Below the pieces are notes generated by a model. It ran no database searches. It was not told the origin of the DNA and was given only the letters and a program-made list of their open reading frames with translations. A stretch of DNA of 64,000 nucleotides from Kangiellaceae bacterium (GTDB taxonomy: Bacteria; Pseudomonadota; Gammaproteobacteria; Enterobacterales; Kangiellaceae): NCBI GenBank assembly GCA_026196875.1, contig JAPHTP010000087.1, forward strand, positions 1 to 64,000. Direction: 5' to 3'. The translations under genes and the position numbers were made by a program. Below, piece by piece: positions 1 through 8,471 of this stretch. The first letter of the stretch is position 1, and each line of letters opens with the position of its first letter.

Positions 1-288
1 ATGAGCTTTGACGATAAAGTAAGGAAAAAAGTCATATTTGACTTAATTTGCCACTTCGAAACCGATAAAAATGAGCTCAAAACCGAGTTTGATATTGATT
101 TTGATGAGTATTTTGTCAACGAGCTTCCGCTTTTGGAGCCGTTTAAGCAAGACCGCCTTATTGAAGAAACCGAGGATAAGCTGATGGTTACCAATCGTGG
201 TCGCTTATTAATTCGCAATATTTGTATGATGTTTGACGCATATTTAAATGAACTCCAAGTTACCCAGAGCTACTCAAAAGTAATCTAA
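1..288 (+). CDS. hemN: Oxygen-independent coproporphyrinogen III oxidase, C-terminal end (5' truncated by window)
   Basis: This is the last 95 residues of HemN, the radical-SAM enzyme that converts coproporphyrinogen III to protoporphyrinogen IX without oxygen in haem synthesis. The C-terminal HemN domain is recognisable from the stretch VTNRGRLLIRNICMMFD and the ending YSKVI, close to the end of the E. coli enzyme (FSRVI). Family members are about 455 residues, so the radical-SAM core lies upstream of the window; the ATG at base 1 is an internal Met, not the start. fnr follows in the same direction, a common gammaproteobacterial pairing. Confidence 0.93.
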   Translation: MSFDDKVRKKVIFDLICHFETDKNELKTEFDIDFDEYFVNELPLLEPFKQDRLIEETEDKLMVTNRGRLLIRNICMMFDAYLNELQVTQSYSKVI

Positions 289-312
289 AGGTAAAATATT
301 AGTACTAGAGAT

Positions 313-341
313 AACACTTTGAACTTAAAGTGTTTTCTCTT
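313..341 (+). terminator. Putative terminator after hemN
   Basis: Inverted repeat AACACTTT, six-base loop, AAAGTGTT, followed by TTCTCTTT. It sits 25 bases after the hemN stop and before the fnr promoter, so fnr probably has its own transcript. Confidence 0.6.
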
Positions 342-406
342 TACTCTTTTACAACAGATAATTGCAAAAATTGGCGAAAATTACTCCCGTTTTATCCCAG
401 TTTAGG

Positions 407-412
407 TATAAT
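407..412 (+). promoter_or_regulatory. -10 box of the fnr promoter
   Basis: Perfect TATAAT hexamer 31 bases before the fnr start codon. I see no good -35 at 16-18 bases (CTCCCG region), so an activator or a weak constitutive promoter is possible. Confidence 0.45.
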
Positions 413-442
413 GACTGCAAATGATTATTTGCGGTGTAAAGA

Positions 443-1177
443 TTGAAATTGTCTTCCAACAGTTCCCTTCATAGTGAAATCAGGTGTCAAACCTGTAGTA
501 TTCGTCGCTTGTGTCTGCCCGTAATGCTGGCCGATTCCGAAATCGAGCATCTTGAGAACATTGTTCAGCGTAAAAAAGTCTTGAAAAAAGGTGAGTTTCT
601 TTTTCACGCTGGAGATGACTTTGATGCCATTCATGCTATTCGTTCAGGGAGTTTGAAGTCTTACACGATTAGTTCTGACGGAACCGAGCAAATTACCGGA
701 TTTCACTTACCGGGAGAGATAGTAGGATTGAACGCCATTTCAAGCACCCAATATCCCAGTTTCGCAAAAGCGCTCGAGACTTCTCTGGTATGTACCATTC
801 CATTCGATAAATTAGAGAATTTATCACGCGACATTCCCGGTCTTCAAAAACAAGTATTTAAAGTAATGAGTGGAGAGATTCGCGAAGAACAAGAGCTTAT
901 GATGTTGCTCAGTAAAAAGAATGCCGATGAGCGTTTTGCAGCATTTATTATGAATTTGTCTGCCCGGTTTAAGAGACGCGGTTTATCCGAAAAGGAATTT
1001 CAACTTACAATGACGCGAGGAGATATAGGTAATTATCTAGGATTGGCGGTAGAAACTGTTAGCCGCTTAGTTACCCGCTTGCAGAAGAGGGAGCTGATTG
1101 CAATTCAGGATAGATACATTCAAATAACGGATATGACTAATTTAAGTGCACTTGCCGGAACGTCTTGCCATACATAG
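443..1177 (+). CDS. fnr: FNR-type oxygen-sensing transcription regulator
   Basis: Global anaerobic regulator of the CRP/FNR family, 244 residues. The [4Fe-4S] ligands are visible: Cys15, Cys18 and Cys24 in the N-terminal [10 protein letters not shown] stretch, and the fourth, Cys117, in VCTIPF. A cyclic-nucleotide-binding fold covers about residues 30-150 and the winged HTH about 170-230, with the recognition helix VETVSR keeping the E, S and R that read TTGAT half-sites. The start is TTG, with GGTG at suitable distance; no in-frame ATG is available upstream of the cluster. Two perfect FNR boxes occur within 6.6 kb (upstream of mobA and of the porin), so this protein is their likely reader. 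Confidence 0.95.
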   Translation: MKLSSNSSLHSEIRCQTCSIRRLCLPVMLADSEIEHLENIVQRKKVLKKGEFLFHAGDDFDAIHAIRSGSLKSYTISSDGTEQITGFHLPGEIVGLNAISSTQYPSFAKALETSLVCTIPFDKLENLSRDIPGLQKQVFKVMSGEIREEQELMMLLSKKNADERFAAFIMNLSARFKRRGLSEKEFQLTMTRGDIGNYLGLAVETVSRLVTRLQKRELIAIQDRYIQITDMTNLSALAGTSCHT

Positions 1178-1202
1178 AGATAATTGTGTGAAGATTTCTA
1201 TT

Positions 1203-1231
1203 AAAAAGCACAGCCTAAGCTGTGCTTTTTT
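1203..1231. terminator. Bidirectional rho-independent terminator between fnr and the decarboxylase-like gene
   Basis: AAAAAGCACAGC, loop CTAA, GCTGTGCTTTTTT: a 12-bp stem with T-tract on one side and A-tract on the other, serving the two convergent genes. Confidence 0.9.
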
Positions 1232-1249
1232 GATCTGGCCTAGTATTTG

Positions 1250-3241
1250 TTAAGCAAGTTGTGCTACTGCCTTATTAATATTTTTAGATAAAAATTCGCA
1301 ATACTGCTGAATTACTTCTTCGGAGTCGCCTTTTAAGTAGAGCCAAGGATTATTTAGCGAATGGCGCAGAATCATAAGGTGGCTTTCGGACAGTTGAAGA
1401 TCATCTTCGTAGTCTAAACCGATATCTGCGAACAGCTTTGCCGCTTCCTCTTGGCTAAAGTAACCGAGTTTTAATCGTGAGATAGAAGTAATAAACGGCC
1501 TAGTTTGTACACTTTTATCTCTTTCTGAGCCAACGAGGCTAAATAGCTTCTTCATAAATTCCTGATTACCCGAAAGACTGCGATTATTTTGGGGATTGAT
1601 CGCTAGACAAAGAACATTTGTATCAGGGACAAACGGAATACTTATTTTAGCCAAAACAGAACGGTCTTCAGAAAGCTTTTGAATTTGATGATAAAATTTT
1701 TCACAGTTTGTAATGCCTAAAGACATTACTTTACCAAATGCATTGGCAGTCAAAGGGACTACTTTATGGGTGACATACGCCGCGGTTACGTTAGCTCCTG
1801 GTTTTGAACCATCTAGAATGTAGCGACCTAGCTGGAGTAAGTCTAATGCGTCTTTATTCTCAACCAGATTTCTTTCACTAGGATTAAGAAGTTTTACTAT
1901 TTCTCTATTTCGAGCAACAAACACTCCAATGCCTTGAGGAAGATAGCCTAGTGTATGGGGAGCTACAGTAATACTATCTACCTGGCTTAATGAACAAAAT
2001 GAATCATAGACAGGTTTAGATGGAAACTCACTTTGATTACTAAGAATGTTTTCGCGGGCAAGCGTGTTGCCTTTGACATCGACAAAAAGAGATTTTAAAT
2101 AGCCTCCGGAAGAAGCATCTGCGTGAATGTAAAAGCACATACCTTGTTGTGTGAAACTATCCTTGAGTTTCACAATTTCGTGAATAGGGTCAACCGAACC
2201 GAAATTCCTGGTTCCCAATACACCAACAACAGCCAATACGGGAATATTTTGCTGAGTCAATCTTTCTAGAATGCGCTTCAATTCATTAGTATCCATTCGC
2301 ATATGGCGATCTACGGGGATTTCAACTAGGGATGCACTTCCAAAACCTAACAGTCGCATCGCTTTTTGCCAAAAGCGGTAAGCGGTCGCCGGCACTAGAA
2401 CTACTGGCTGATGGCATTTATAGTGTTCTGCAAAAAACTGAGCTGGCCCAATTGTTTCTAACCTGTTTTCTTCTACCATTCGGTAGAACTTTTTAAGGAT
2501 TTCAATTCCAAGCTCTTTTTCTATTCTTGAGAAAATTACCGCGCGCAGGTTCAGTACCTGGTCGATGTTTAAGTTAACCAGCTCCCAGGGAGAGTAATCC
2601 AGTGGGTCTTTTATATTGAACTCACTAGCTTCCTTTTCTTTCAATTTTACCTTTATGCTCATTTTGTTGAGTGCCTCAACTAAAGCAACTGGATAGTACT
2701 TTACTGCTCGATAATTCCAGAGGGCTTCGTAGTTCGCGTCACTCCCGCCACTAGTAACATGTCCCCATGCGCATGGAGAAATATCCGGATCAGTGTTGAA
2801 CCCAAATAATTTTGCAAATTGATTACCTACATCGAGCTCCATTTGAATTGTCGTTTCACCAATATCACTTAGGCTATTATTGGGGTTATAGAGCGTTGTT
2901 ACCAATTGCGCGAGTAATGCAGGTAGCATTAAATCTGAAGCCATATGCCCAAGATACCTTGGGTTATAAATTGGGGCCGAGTGTTTTAATTTTTCAGTAA
3001 GGGAATGAAGTTCGTATCGAGTTTTTTCGATGACTTTTTCGAACTCTTCAGTACTTTGGGTTTTAGGGCTTACAATGCTCTCGTCTTCGGAGTGAAAGTC
3101 CTGTCGCCAGTTGAAATGTTCGCCTAAAAATTCAGATAGAAGCTGAGTTAGCAGTTTTCGGTTTTCTCCATGAGCACCTACAAATAAAGAAGAAAGAAAA
3201 CTGTCATCGCGGTGTGACGTTGCAGAAATTTGATTTTCCAT
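1250..3241 (-). CDS. Group II PLP-dependent decarboxylase-like protein lacking the PLP lysine
   Basis: 663 residues, fold-type I pyridoxal-decarboxylase family (glutamate, aspartate, tyrosine and diaminobutyrate decarboxylase relatives). Visible family motifs are the PLP-phosphate loop TSGGSDANYEALW near residue 165 and HADASSGGYLK near 375, whose Asp normally binds the pyridine nitrogen. The motif that normally reads D-P-H-K, with the Schiff-base lysine, reads APHTLGYLPQG here: His429 is kept but residue 430 is Thr (codon ACA, complement of 1952-1954). The rest of the frame is intact and well over 600 codons, so this is not an obviously decaying gene. It may have lost decarboxylase activity or use another residue; the substrate cannot be told from sequence. 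It is divergent from mobA across a 187-bp gap that holds an FNR box. Confidence 0.8.
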   Translation of the reverse strand: MENQISATSHRDDSFLSSLFVGAHGENRKLLTQLLSEFLGEHFNWRQDFHSEDESIVSPKTQSTEEFEKVIEKTRYELHSLTEKLKHSAPIYNPRYLGHMASDLMLPALLAQLVTTLYNPNNSLSDIGETTIQMELDVGNQFAKLFGFNTDPDISPCAWGHVTSGGSDANYEALWNYRAVKYYPVALVEALNKMSIKVKLKEKEASEFNIKDPLDYSPWELVNLNIDQVLNLRAVIFSRIEKELGIEILKKFYRMVEENRLETIGPAQFFAEHYKCHQPVVLVPATAYRFWQKAMRLLGFGSASLVEIPVDRHMRMDTNELKRILERLTQQNIPVLAVVGVLGTRNFGSVDPIHEIVKLKDSFTQQGMCFYIHADASSGGYLKSLFVDVKGNTLARENILSNQSEFPSKPVYDSFCSLSQVDSITVAPHTLGYLPQGIGVFVARNREIVKLLNPSERNLVENKDALDLLQLGRYILDGSKPGANVTAAYVTHKVVPLTANAFGKVMSLGITNCEKFYHQIQKLSEDRSVLAKISIPFVPDTNVLCLAINPQNNRSLSGNQEFMKKLFSLVGSERDKSVQTRPFITSISRLKLGYFSQEEAAKLFADIGLDYEDDLQLSESHLMILRHSLNNPWLYLKGDSEEVIQQYCEFLSKNINKAVAQLA

Positions 3242-3364
3242 AATTTGTTTTCGCTCACTCTCTTAGTTAATTGACGCTGCACAGGAATTTCCTCCGTTTT
3301 TTGTTAGCCTTAATTATTCTTTTTATTAGTCCGCATAGTTTGACAGCAATCTAAAAAGGCGCCG

Positions 3365-3378
3365 TTGATCTGTATCAA
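3365..3378. promoter_or_regulatory. FNR box between the decarboxylase-like gene and mobA
   Basis: TTGATCTGTATCAA matches the FNR consensus TTGAT-N4-ATCAA exactly. Its centre is 57 bases before the mobA ATG, with T/A-rich -10 candidates (TACAAT 3395-3400; TAAAAT 3404-3409) that put the box near -36 to -45, the class II activating position. It is also 124 bases upstream of the divergent decarboxylase-like gene. Confidence 0.7.
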
Positions 3379-3428
3379 ATACTGTTCTGGCTGGTACAAT
3401 AAATAAAATTCACATTTGAGCTTATTGG

Positions 3429-3995
3429 ATGATTGAGATTAGAAATATTACTGGGTTGCTTTTGGCTGGTGGTCGGGGAAGTAGAGTTGGAGGTCAAGAC
3501 AAAGGATTATTGGAAATTGATGGCAAATCATTGGCAGAGCAACAAACAGAGTGGTTATCAAATCAGTTGTCCGAATGTTTTATCTCTGCAAATAGAAATA
3601 TAGAGTTTTATAGTAGTCTGGGATATTCTGTGTTGATGGATCCGCAACAAAATTTTTCTGGACCTTTGATAGGCGTTTTAAAAGCCCTGGAGCAATGCCA
3701 AACTGATTGGTTGTTTATTCTACCGATAGATGTACCTCGATTACCTGTAAACTTGATAAGCGAATTGGCACAACATGTTAGCGGGCAAGGTAAAGGTTAC
3801 TACCTGGCTACTAATGTAAGAGAGCATTATCTGACCATGCTGATCTCCAAGAATGCTCTTCCGCAATTAATCAAATTTTGCTCGGGCGAAAATAGCCGAG
3901 TCAGAGATTTTTTACAAATGATAAATGCGCAGTCGATTGATTTAGGAATTGCAGAAGCACGATTTGCAAATCTAAATTCTCCTGGCGACTTTTAA
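3429..3995 (+). CDS. mobA: Molybdenum cofactor guanylyltransferase MobA
   Basis: Transfers GMP from GTP to molybdopterin to make the guanine dinucleotide cofactor of DMSO-reductase-family enzymes. 188 residues, the usual length. The nucleotide-binding signature is at residues 10-28 (LLAGGRGSRVGGQDKGLL), and the metal-site equivalent PIDVPRLP near residue 100 replaces the common PCDMPLLP. The start ATG has only a weak ribosome site (TTGAGC). It is convergent with the moaA-moeA group (2 bases between its stop and the end of the small gene at 3998), so the cofactor genes form one locus. The FNR box upstream suggests induction at low oxygen. Confidence 0.92.
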   Translation: MIEIRNITGLLLAGGRGSRVGGQDKGLLEIDGKSLAEQQTEWLSNQLSECFISANRNIEFYSSLGYSVLMDPQQNFSGPLIGVLKALEQCQTDWLFILPIDVPRLPVNLISELAQHVSGQGKGYYLATNVREHYLTMLISKNALPQLIKFCSGENSRVRDFLQMINAQSIDLGIAEARFANLNSPGDF

Positions 3996-3997
3996 TT

Positions 3998-4360
3998 TTA
4001 AATTTTGTTGTTTAACTGAACTTCTGGAGAAGCAGTTTTTTTGCGTTTAAGATCGACTTCCAATGTGACCAGCGACGGACTCGGTTTGTCCGTAGAAGTG
4101 AAAATTGTAATTCCTTTTTTACTCGGTTTGTTTTCCAATTCATTGCGCAGTGATTCCAAATTGATAGAAGCGCAAATTGAATTATTAGATTCATCTAATC
4201 GGTATGTATTCTCATTTTGAGTAGGAGCAATGGAGTAGTGTAGAGTTTTAGCCGGCGACAGCCTTAAGCTCTCTTCGAGTTTGCCACCATCTAATAACTG
4301 TTCAGCTTCGTTTCGAGAAACTCGAAACCTAATTGAATTATCTTGGATCCTAATATACAT
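3998..4360 (-). CDS. Small conserved protein of the moaA-moeA group (DUF7009-like)
   Basis: 120 residues, no signal peptide or membrane segment. The opening MYIRIQDNSIRFRVSRNE and the overall length resemble small proteins annotated as DUF7009; this assignment is from memory of the pattern and is tentative. It has a GGGAA ribosome site and starts 33 bases after the moeA stop, as the last gene of moaA-moeA-this gene. Co-transcription suggests a role linked to molybdenum cofactor synthesis or use, but no function can be assigned. Confidence 0.75.
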   Translation of the reverse strand: MYIRIQDNSIRFRVSRNEAEQLLDGGKLEESLRLSPAKTLHYSIAPTQNENTYRLDESNNSICASINLESLRNELENKPSKKGITIFTSTDKPSPSLVTLEVDLKRKKTASPEVQLNNKI

Positions 4361-4393
4361 TTGGAATTCCCGCGTTAATACTACAATATCTGG

Positions 4394-5659
4394 CTAATTC
4401 CAGAGGAGTTGACTTGGATAAAAGTCGACTTTGTCGCCACTTTCGATTTTATCTAGCTCTTCCAACAGTACTGCCCAACCGTTGGCTGAAACTAGCGGTT
4501 TTATCTTGAAAGATTCCTGCCCATCCAATATTTCGGTTTCCACCTGAGCGTTCTTATTTGCGCTAGCTCGTGCTTTCCAAATAGTTCTAAATCCTTGTTT
4601 CTTATCTTTACCATTTATGCAGATTGTTGCGATTGGTTTTTCCTGTGGTTTGCCTTGCAAGCGTAGAATTAAATGACTAACAAAAAACCTTAGGCCAATA
4701 GCCGCGGAAATAGGATTTCCTGGGAGCCCGAAGTAGAAAGTGCCATTAGGAAATTTTGCAAATAGAATTGGCTTACCTGGTCTTATTTTTGCCTTGTGGA
4801 AAATGATTTGTCCACCGAGTTTTTTGATGGTTGATGGGATGAAATCGAAATCCCCCATGGATACGGCACCGCTGCTTATAATAATGTCGGTATTTTTATC
4901 TAACTCTACTTGCAAGTCCTTTTCAAATTTCTCTACTTCGTCGTAGTTTGTGCCAGCGTCAAAAACCGTAACTGGTAAGAGTTTTAGCCACTCAAGGATA
5001 TATGGCTTATTAGAGTTTCTGATTTGTCCAGGTTTTAGAGCGGTATTGATATCGTCAACCAATTCTTTTCCGGTTGAAAATATTGAGATACTTGTCTTCG
5101 GATAAACTTTAACTTTTGCAATACCTAAGGTACTCAGCGCCGCAACTATGTTGGCATTAACAACCGAACCTTTATCGATTATTTGCTCACCTTGCAGGAA
5201 ATCTTCTCCAATCTTACGAATATGTGCTCCTTTTTGAGGTGACGAAAAACAATAAACTGTGTTGCCTTCTAACTTGGTGTTTTCAACTGGAATAATCGCG
5301 TCATACTGATCTTGGATTGGCGCTCCGGTCATAATCTTGCAAGCCGTACCGCTAGAGTTTTTGACATCGGCGGAATTATCACCGGCAGCAGTTATCCCGA
5401 CAAGTTTTAGTGCTACTGGATTGTCAGCACTTGCATTTAGTAAGTCGGAAAAGTTCACCGCATATCCATCCATTGCAGAGTTATTGAATGGAGGAATTGA
5501 TTCTGGTGCGGCTAAATCTTCCGCCAATACGTGTCCGCTAGAATCTAAAGTTTCGATTTCTATGGGCGTCCTAGTACAACTATTCTGATCAATTAAAGAA
5601 ATTGCTTCGTCAAAGCGGATCATATAGTTTTCAGTGTACTTAGCTTTATTATCATTCAT
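4394..5659 (-). CDS. moeA: Molybdopterin molybdenumtransferase MoeA
   Basis: Inserts molybdate into adenylylated molybdopterin. 421 residues; E. coli MoeA is 411. Features seen include the N-terminal substrate loop PPFNNSAMDGYA (about residues 57-68), the molybdopterin-binding MoaB/Mog-type domain with SSGAVSMGDFDF (about 260-272; the family usually has SGGVSVG) and FGLPGNPISA (about 310-320), and a C-terminal beta-barrel domain IV. The start lies 2 bases after the moaA stop, so the pair is translationally close. The Ala in SSGAVSMGD is a mild departure from the usual Gly-Gly. Confidence 0.94.
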   Translation of the reverse strand: MNDNKAKYTENYMIRFDEAISLIDQNSCTRTPIEIETLDSSGHVLAEDLAAPESIPPFNNSAMDGYAVNFSDLLNASADNPVALKLVGITAAGDNSADVKNSSGTACKIMTGAPIQDQYDAIIPVENTKLEGNTVYCFSSPQKGAHIRKIGEDFLQGEQIIDKGSVVNANIVAALSTLGIAKVKVYPKTSISIFSTGKELVDDINTALKPGQIRNSNKPYILEWLKLLPVTVFDAGTNYDEVEKFEKDLQVELDKNTDIIISSGAVSMGDFDFIPSTIKKLGGQIIFHKAKIRPGKPILFAKFPNGTFYFGLPGNPISAAIGLRFFVSHLILRLQGKPQEKPIATICINGKDKKQGFRTIWKARASANKNAQVETEILDGQESFKIKPLVSANGWAVLLEELDKIESGDKVDFYPSQLLWN

Positions 5660-5661
5660 AT

Positions 5662-6645
5662 TTAACCGCCAACTGATGCAAGATGAGGCGTACCGCCGGT
5701 ATTTCCATCGTGAAGGAAATGTTGCTTTCTCTTTTTACCCAGTATTTGACACAGTGTTTGCTTTAGTTCTTCTTTTTGCGACTTGTGTTCAAGTAAATGT
5801 CTAACGCTAAAACCCTGTTCTCCAAACAAGCATAGATGAAAGTCACCAGTTGAAGAAACCCTCAGTCGATTACAACTATTACAAAAATCTTTTGAGTATG
5901 GGGCTATTATGCCAAAGCTTCCTTGGTACTGCGGGTGGACAAATTCGATTGCGGGGCCTGCGCCAGGCTCTCTAAGTTTTTCTGTCCAGCCATTTTGGTG
6001 CAGAAAAGATTTAAGCGCACCAGAAGAAACATGGTATTTGTTAAAATACTCTAAATTATCACCCGTTTGCATAAGCTCAATAAAACGCATGCTTATCTTT
6101 TTATTTTTTAACATTGCGGTGTATTGTTCAAACAAATGTGAGTTGATATTTTTTAATAAGACAGCATTGAGCTTTATCTTCTTTAACGGGAGAGTTAAAG
6201 CATAATCAATTCCTTCAAGTATTTGCGGGAGTCGGTTATGACCGGTTAGACTGTGGAATAAACGTGGATCTAGGCTATCAACACTGACATTCAAATTTGT
6301 TAACCCATGATCTACCCAGGTTTTAATCCTTTCTTTAAGTTTGTATCCGTTGGTAGTCATAGCTATTTGACGAATCCCCGAAATACTGGAAATCACATCA
6401 AGAACCTCAACGAAATCCTTTCTTACAGTAGGTTCGCCGCCGGTGAGTCTTATTTTCCAAGTACCTAGTTCCGCAAAAGCTGTAACCAAGTTTTTAATCT
6501 CATCAACAGTAAGATGAGGAGTAGGGGAAGAGCATTGGTATCCGTCTGGTAAACAGTAGGTGCAGGAAAAATTACACACATCCGTTAAAGACAAACGTAA
6601 GTACGGGAAATGACGGCCTTGGGCGTCAATCAATTGTTGATTCAA
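5662..6645 (-). CDS. moaA: GTP 3',8-cyclase MoaA (radical SAM)
   Basis: First step of molybdenum cofactor synthesis, GTP to 3',8-cyclo-GTP. 327 residues. The SAM cluster ligands are Cys24, Cys28 and Cys31 in DVCNFSCTYC; the second cluster is in the C-terminal CNSCNRLRVSSTGDFHLC. The chain ends with the diagnostic Gly-Gly. The start codon is TTG, chosen because GGAG sits 7 bases before it and there is no ATG before the cysteine motif. I looked for a molybdenum-cofactor riboswitch in the leader and do not see one. moaC, moaD and moaE are not in the window. Confidence 0.95.
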   Translation of the reverse strand: MNQQLIDAQGRHFPYLRLSLTDVCNFSCTYCLPDGYQCSSPTPHLTVDEIKNLVTAFAELGTWKIRLTGGEPTVRKDFVEVLDVISSISGIRQIAMTTNGYKLKERIKTWVDHGLTNLNVSVDSLDPRLFHSLTGHNRLPQILEGIDYALTLPLKKIKLNAVLLKNINSHLFEQYTAMLKNKKISMRFIELMQTGDNLEYFNKYHVSSGALKSFLHQNGWTEKLREPGAGPAIEFVHPQYQGSFGIIAPYSKDFCNSCNRLRVSSTGDFHLCLFGEQGFSVRHLLEHKSQKEELKQTLCQILGKKRKQHFLHDGNTGGTPHLASVGG

Positions 6646-7149
6646 CTATTTTCTCCTTTCCAAACACGGGAGGTCAAACAATTTCTTGTTTAACCCTGGC
6701 AGCTAATACTGCGGCAAAGTCGACTTATTAATTGGTTATTTGAACAAAGTGGCATAGGGATTGCTGTGCCTTATTAAACCGCTTAACTTAGTCTTCAATG
6801 CTCGGAGTGTAAAATGATCTAGATTCCAAGAATTATAGATCGTCTAAATAATACTACCGCAATCAAAATATGGGTACAACGAATAACGATAAGATGATTA
6901 AGCAATAAGTCTAACTCGTTCTTTGTCGTCATCTCAAAAGACCATTAGAAAGACTATTTGTTACCAAGTTTTGTTACTCAATTCCCCTATTTTGATAGAG
7001 GGTATTATATTGAAACAGCACAATTTTTTTTTGATATGGATCAAGGTAAAGAAAGCTCATCGGAGTAGATTACGCCTGTACCGACTATGGTATATGCCTA
7101 ACATAAAAGGTTTGTAAGAAACCGCAAAATCCTGCTAAGGGGATGTAAC
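6646..7149. other. 504-bp divergent intergenic region, moaA / porin
   Basis: Holds the moaA leader on the left and an FNR-type promoter for the porin on the right. An inverted pair GATCTA (6816-6821) / TAGATC (6836-6841) lies in the middle, of unknown meaning. An open frame crosses 6923-7117 but has no family look and would place the FNR box inside it, so I do not call a gene. Confidence 0.5.
7031..7044 (+). promoter_or_regulatory. FNR box of the porin promoter
   Basis: TTGATATGGATCAA, an exact TTGAT-N4-ATCAA. A -10 candidate TAGATT is at 7066-7071, giving a start near 7078 and a box centre at about -41, the canonical class II FNR activation position. The predicted leader is about 72 bases. 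Confidence 0.75.
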
Positions 7150-8349
7150 ATGAAGAATCAATTTAAATTAAATCTAGTTGCCGCAGCAGTATTAGCAACA
7201 ACATCTTTAGGTGCTTATGCTGAGGGGACGTCCAACATAACTAATGATGTAGATCTAAGCTTTCGCTATCGCATAGAGAATGTTAAGCCCGAGGGATTTG
7301 CAGAAGATGCACTGGCTTCAACACTAAGAACTAGAGTTACTTTGAAAACCAAATGGAGCGAAAAAGTTGACTCAGTAATAGAGTTTGACGATGTTTCTAT
7401 TGTCGGTATGAATGATTTTAATTCTGGTCAGGGAACTTCACCTAATCGTACAGACCACCCGATTGTAGCGGATCCTACAGGCACAGATCTGAACCAAGCT
7501 TTTATTCGTTACAATGGTGAATCAACCAAAGTTGGTATTGGTACGCAGCGTATCTTAATTGGTAATCAACGCTTTGTTGGCGGAGTAGGTTGGCGCCAAA
7601 ACGAGCAAACTTATGACAGCTTAACGGTAAAATCAAAGCTTGGAGAAGTTGCTCTAAACTATGCTTACGTATTCAATGTGAATAGAATCTTTGGTGACAC
7701 TGTTGCAGCCGGAGATCACAAACATAATACTCATTTGTTGAATGCAGACTATAAATTAGGTAACGGGAAATTATCCGGTTATTACTTCGTTATCGATAAC
7801 GAAAATCCTGGTACAGCAGGGCTCTCTAACGATACTTTCGGTTTACGTTATGCGGGTAAAAATGGTGCATTTAAATACGCAATTGAGTTTGCCAGCCAAT
7901 CAGGTGCCGCAAATAATCCAAATGACTACGACGCAGATTACAGCTTGATCGAAGGTAGCTACAATGCAGAGAACTTCTCATTTGGTGTTGGTATGGAAGT
8001 ACTAGGCGGCGATAGTGCAAATGGTCAAGGTTTTACTACTTCACTGGCAACTTTACACAAATTCCAGGGTTGGGCCGACCAATTATTAGGAACTCCCGCT
8101 GAAGGTGTGAGTGATACTTACTTAAATGGGTCATTCAAAGCAGGTGGATTTAACTTTAAGGCTATTTATCATACTTTTGAAACTGATGAGAATAGTACTG
8201 ATATTGGAACGGAACTAAACTTCTTGGTTGCTAAGAAAGTGAACAAGAATGTTGGATTGCTATTGAAATATGCGAGCTTCGATGCAGATGAAGATTCTGG
8301 CAGAAGCGACGTAGATAAAATCTGGTTTATGGTAACTTATAAACTATAG
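7150..8349 (+). CDS. Outer-membrane beta-barrel porin, alginate-export-like family
   Basis: 399 residues with a clear Sec signal peptide (positively charged start, LVAAAVLATTSLGAYA, predicted cut after residue 24). The mature part alternates polar and hydrophobic residues, is rich in Gly, Asn and Tyr, and ends in an aromatic/Leu beta-strand (WFMVTYKL), as outer-membrane barrels do. The stretch VADPTGTDLNQAFIRY resembles alginate-export-family porins of marine gammaproteobacteria; the true solute is unknown. A strong ribosome site (AAGGGG) precedes the ATG. Expression is probably FNR-activated (box at 7031). It is monocistronic, with a terminator at 8421. Confidence 0.8.
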   Translation: MKNQFKLNLVAAAVLATTSLGAYAEGTSNITNDVDLSFRYRIENVKPEGFAEDALASTLRTRVTLKTKWSEKVDSVIEFDDVSIVGMNDFNSGQGTSPNRTDHPIVADPTGTDLNQAFIRYNGESTKVGIGTQRILIGNQRFVGGVGWRQNEQTYDSLTVKSKLGEVALNYAYVFNVNRIFGDTVAAGDHKHNTHLLNADYKLGNGKLSGYYFVIDNENPGTAGLSNDTFGLRYAGKNGAFKYAIEFASQSGAANNPNDYDADYSLIEGSYNAENFSFGVGMEVLGGDSANGQGFTTSLATLHKFQGWADQLLGTPAEGVSDTYLNGSFKAGGFNFKAIYHTFETDENSTDIGTELNFLVAKKVNKNVGLLLKYASFDADEDSGRSDVDKIWFMVTYKL

Positions 8350-8420
8350 AAGAAACTCTGTAGCTAGTACCAAAAGTGAATAATGCTCTATTGATAAAGC
8401 GATATCACTAACCGATGAAG

Positions 8421-8445
8421 AAAAAGGGCTTAATAAGCCCTTTTT
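8421..8445. terminator. Terminator between the porin and trhP
   Basis: AAAAAGGGCTT, AT-rich loop, AAGCCCTTTTT; symmetric, so it can serve both convergent genes. Confidence 0.88.
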
Positions 8446-8471
8446 CTATTTTATGAAAGGCCAACTCGAAA

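Noticed and set aside
6646-6800. Possible molybdenum-cofactor riboswitch upstream of moaA
   Set aside because: I looked for the conserved stems and GNRA-type receptor parts on the minus strand and could not match them.
6923-7117. Open frame of 64 codons between moaA and the porin
   Set aside because: No signal, domain or good ribosome site; the FNR box of the porin lies inside it, and the composition is that of non-coding DNA.
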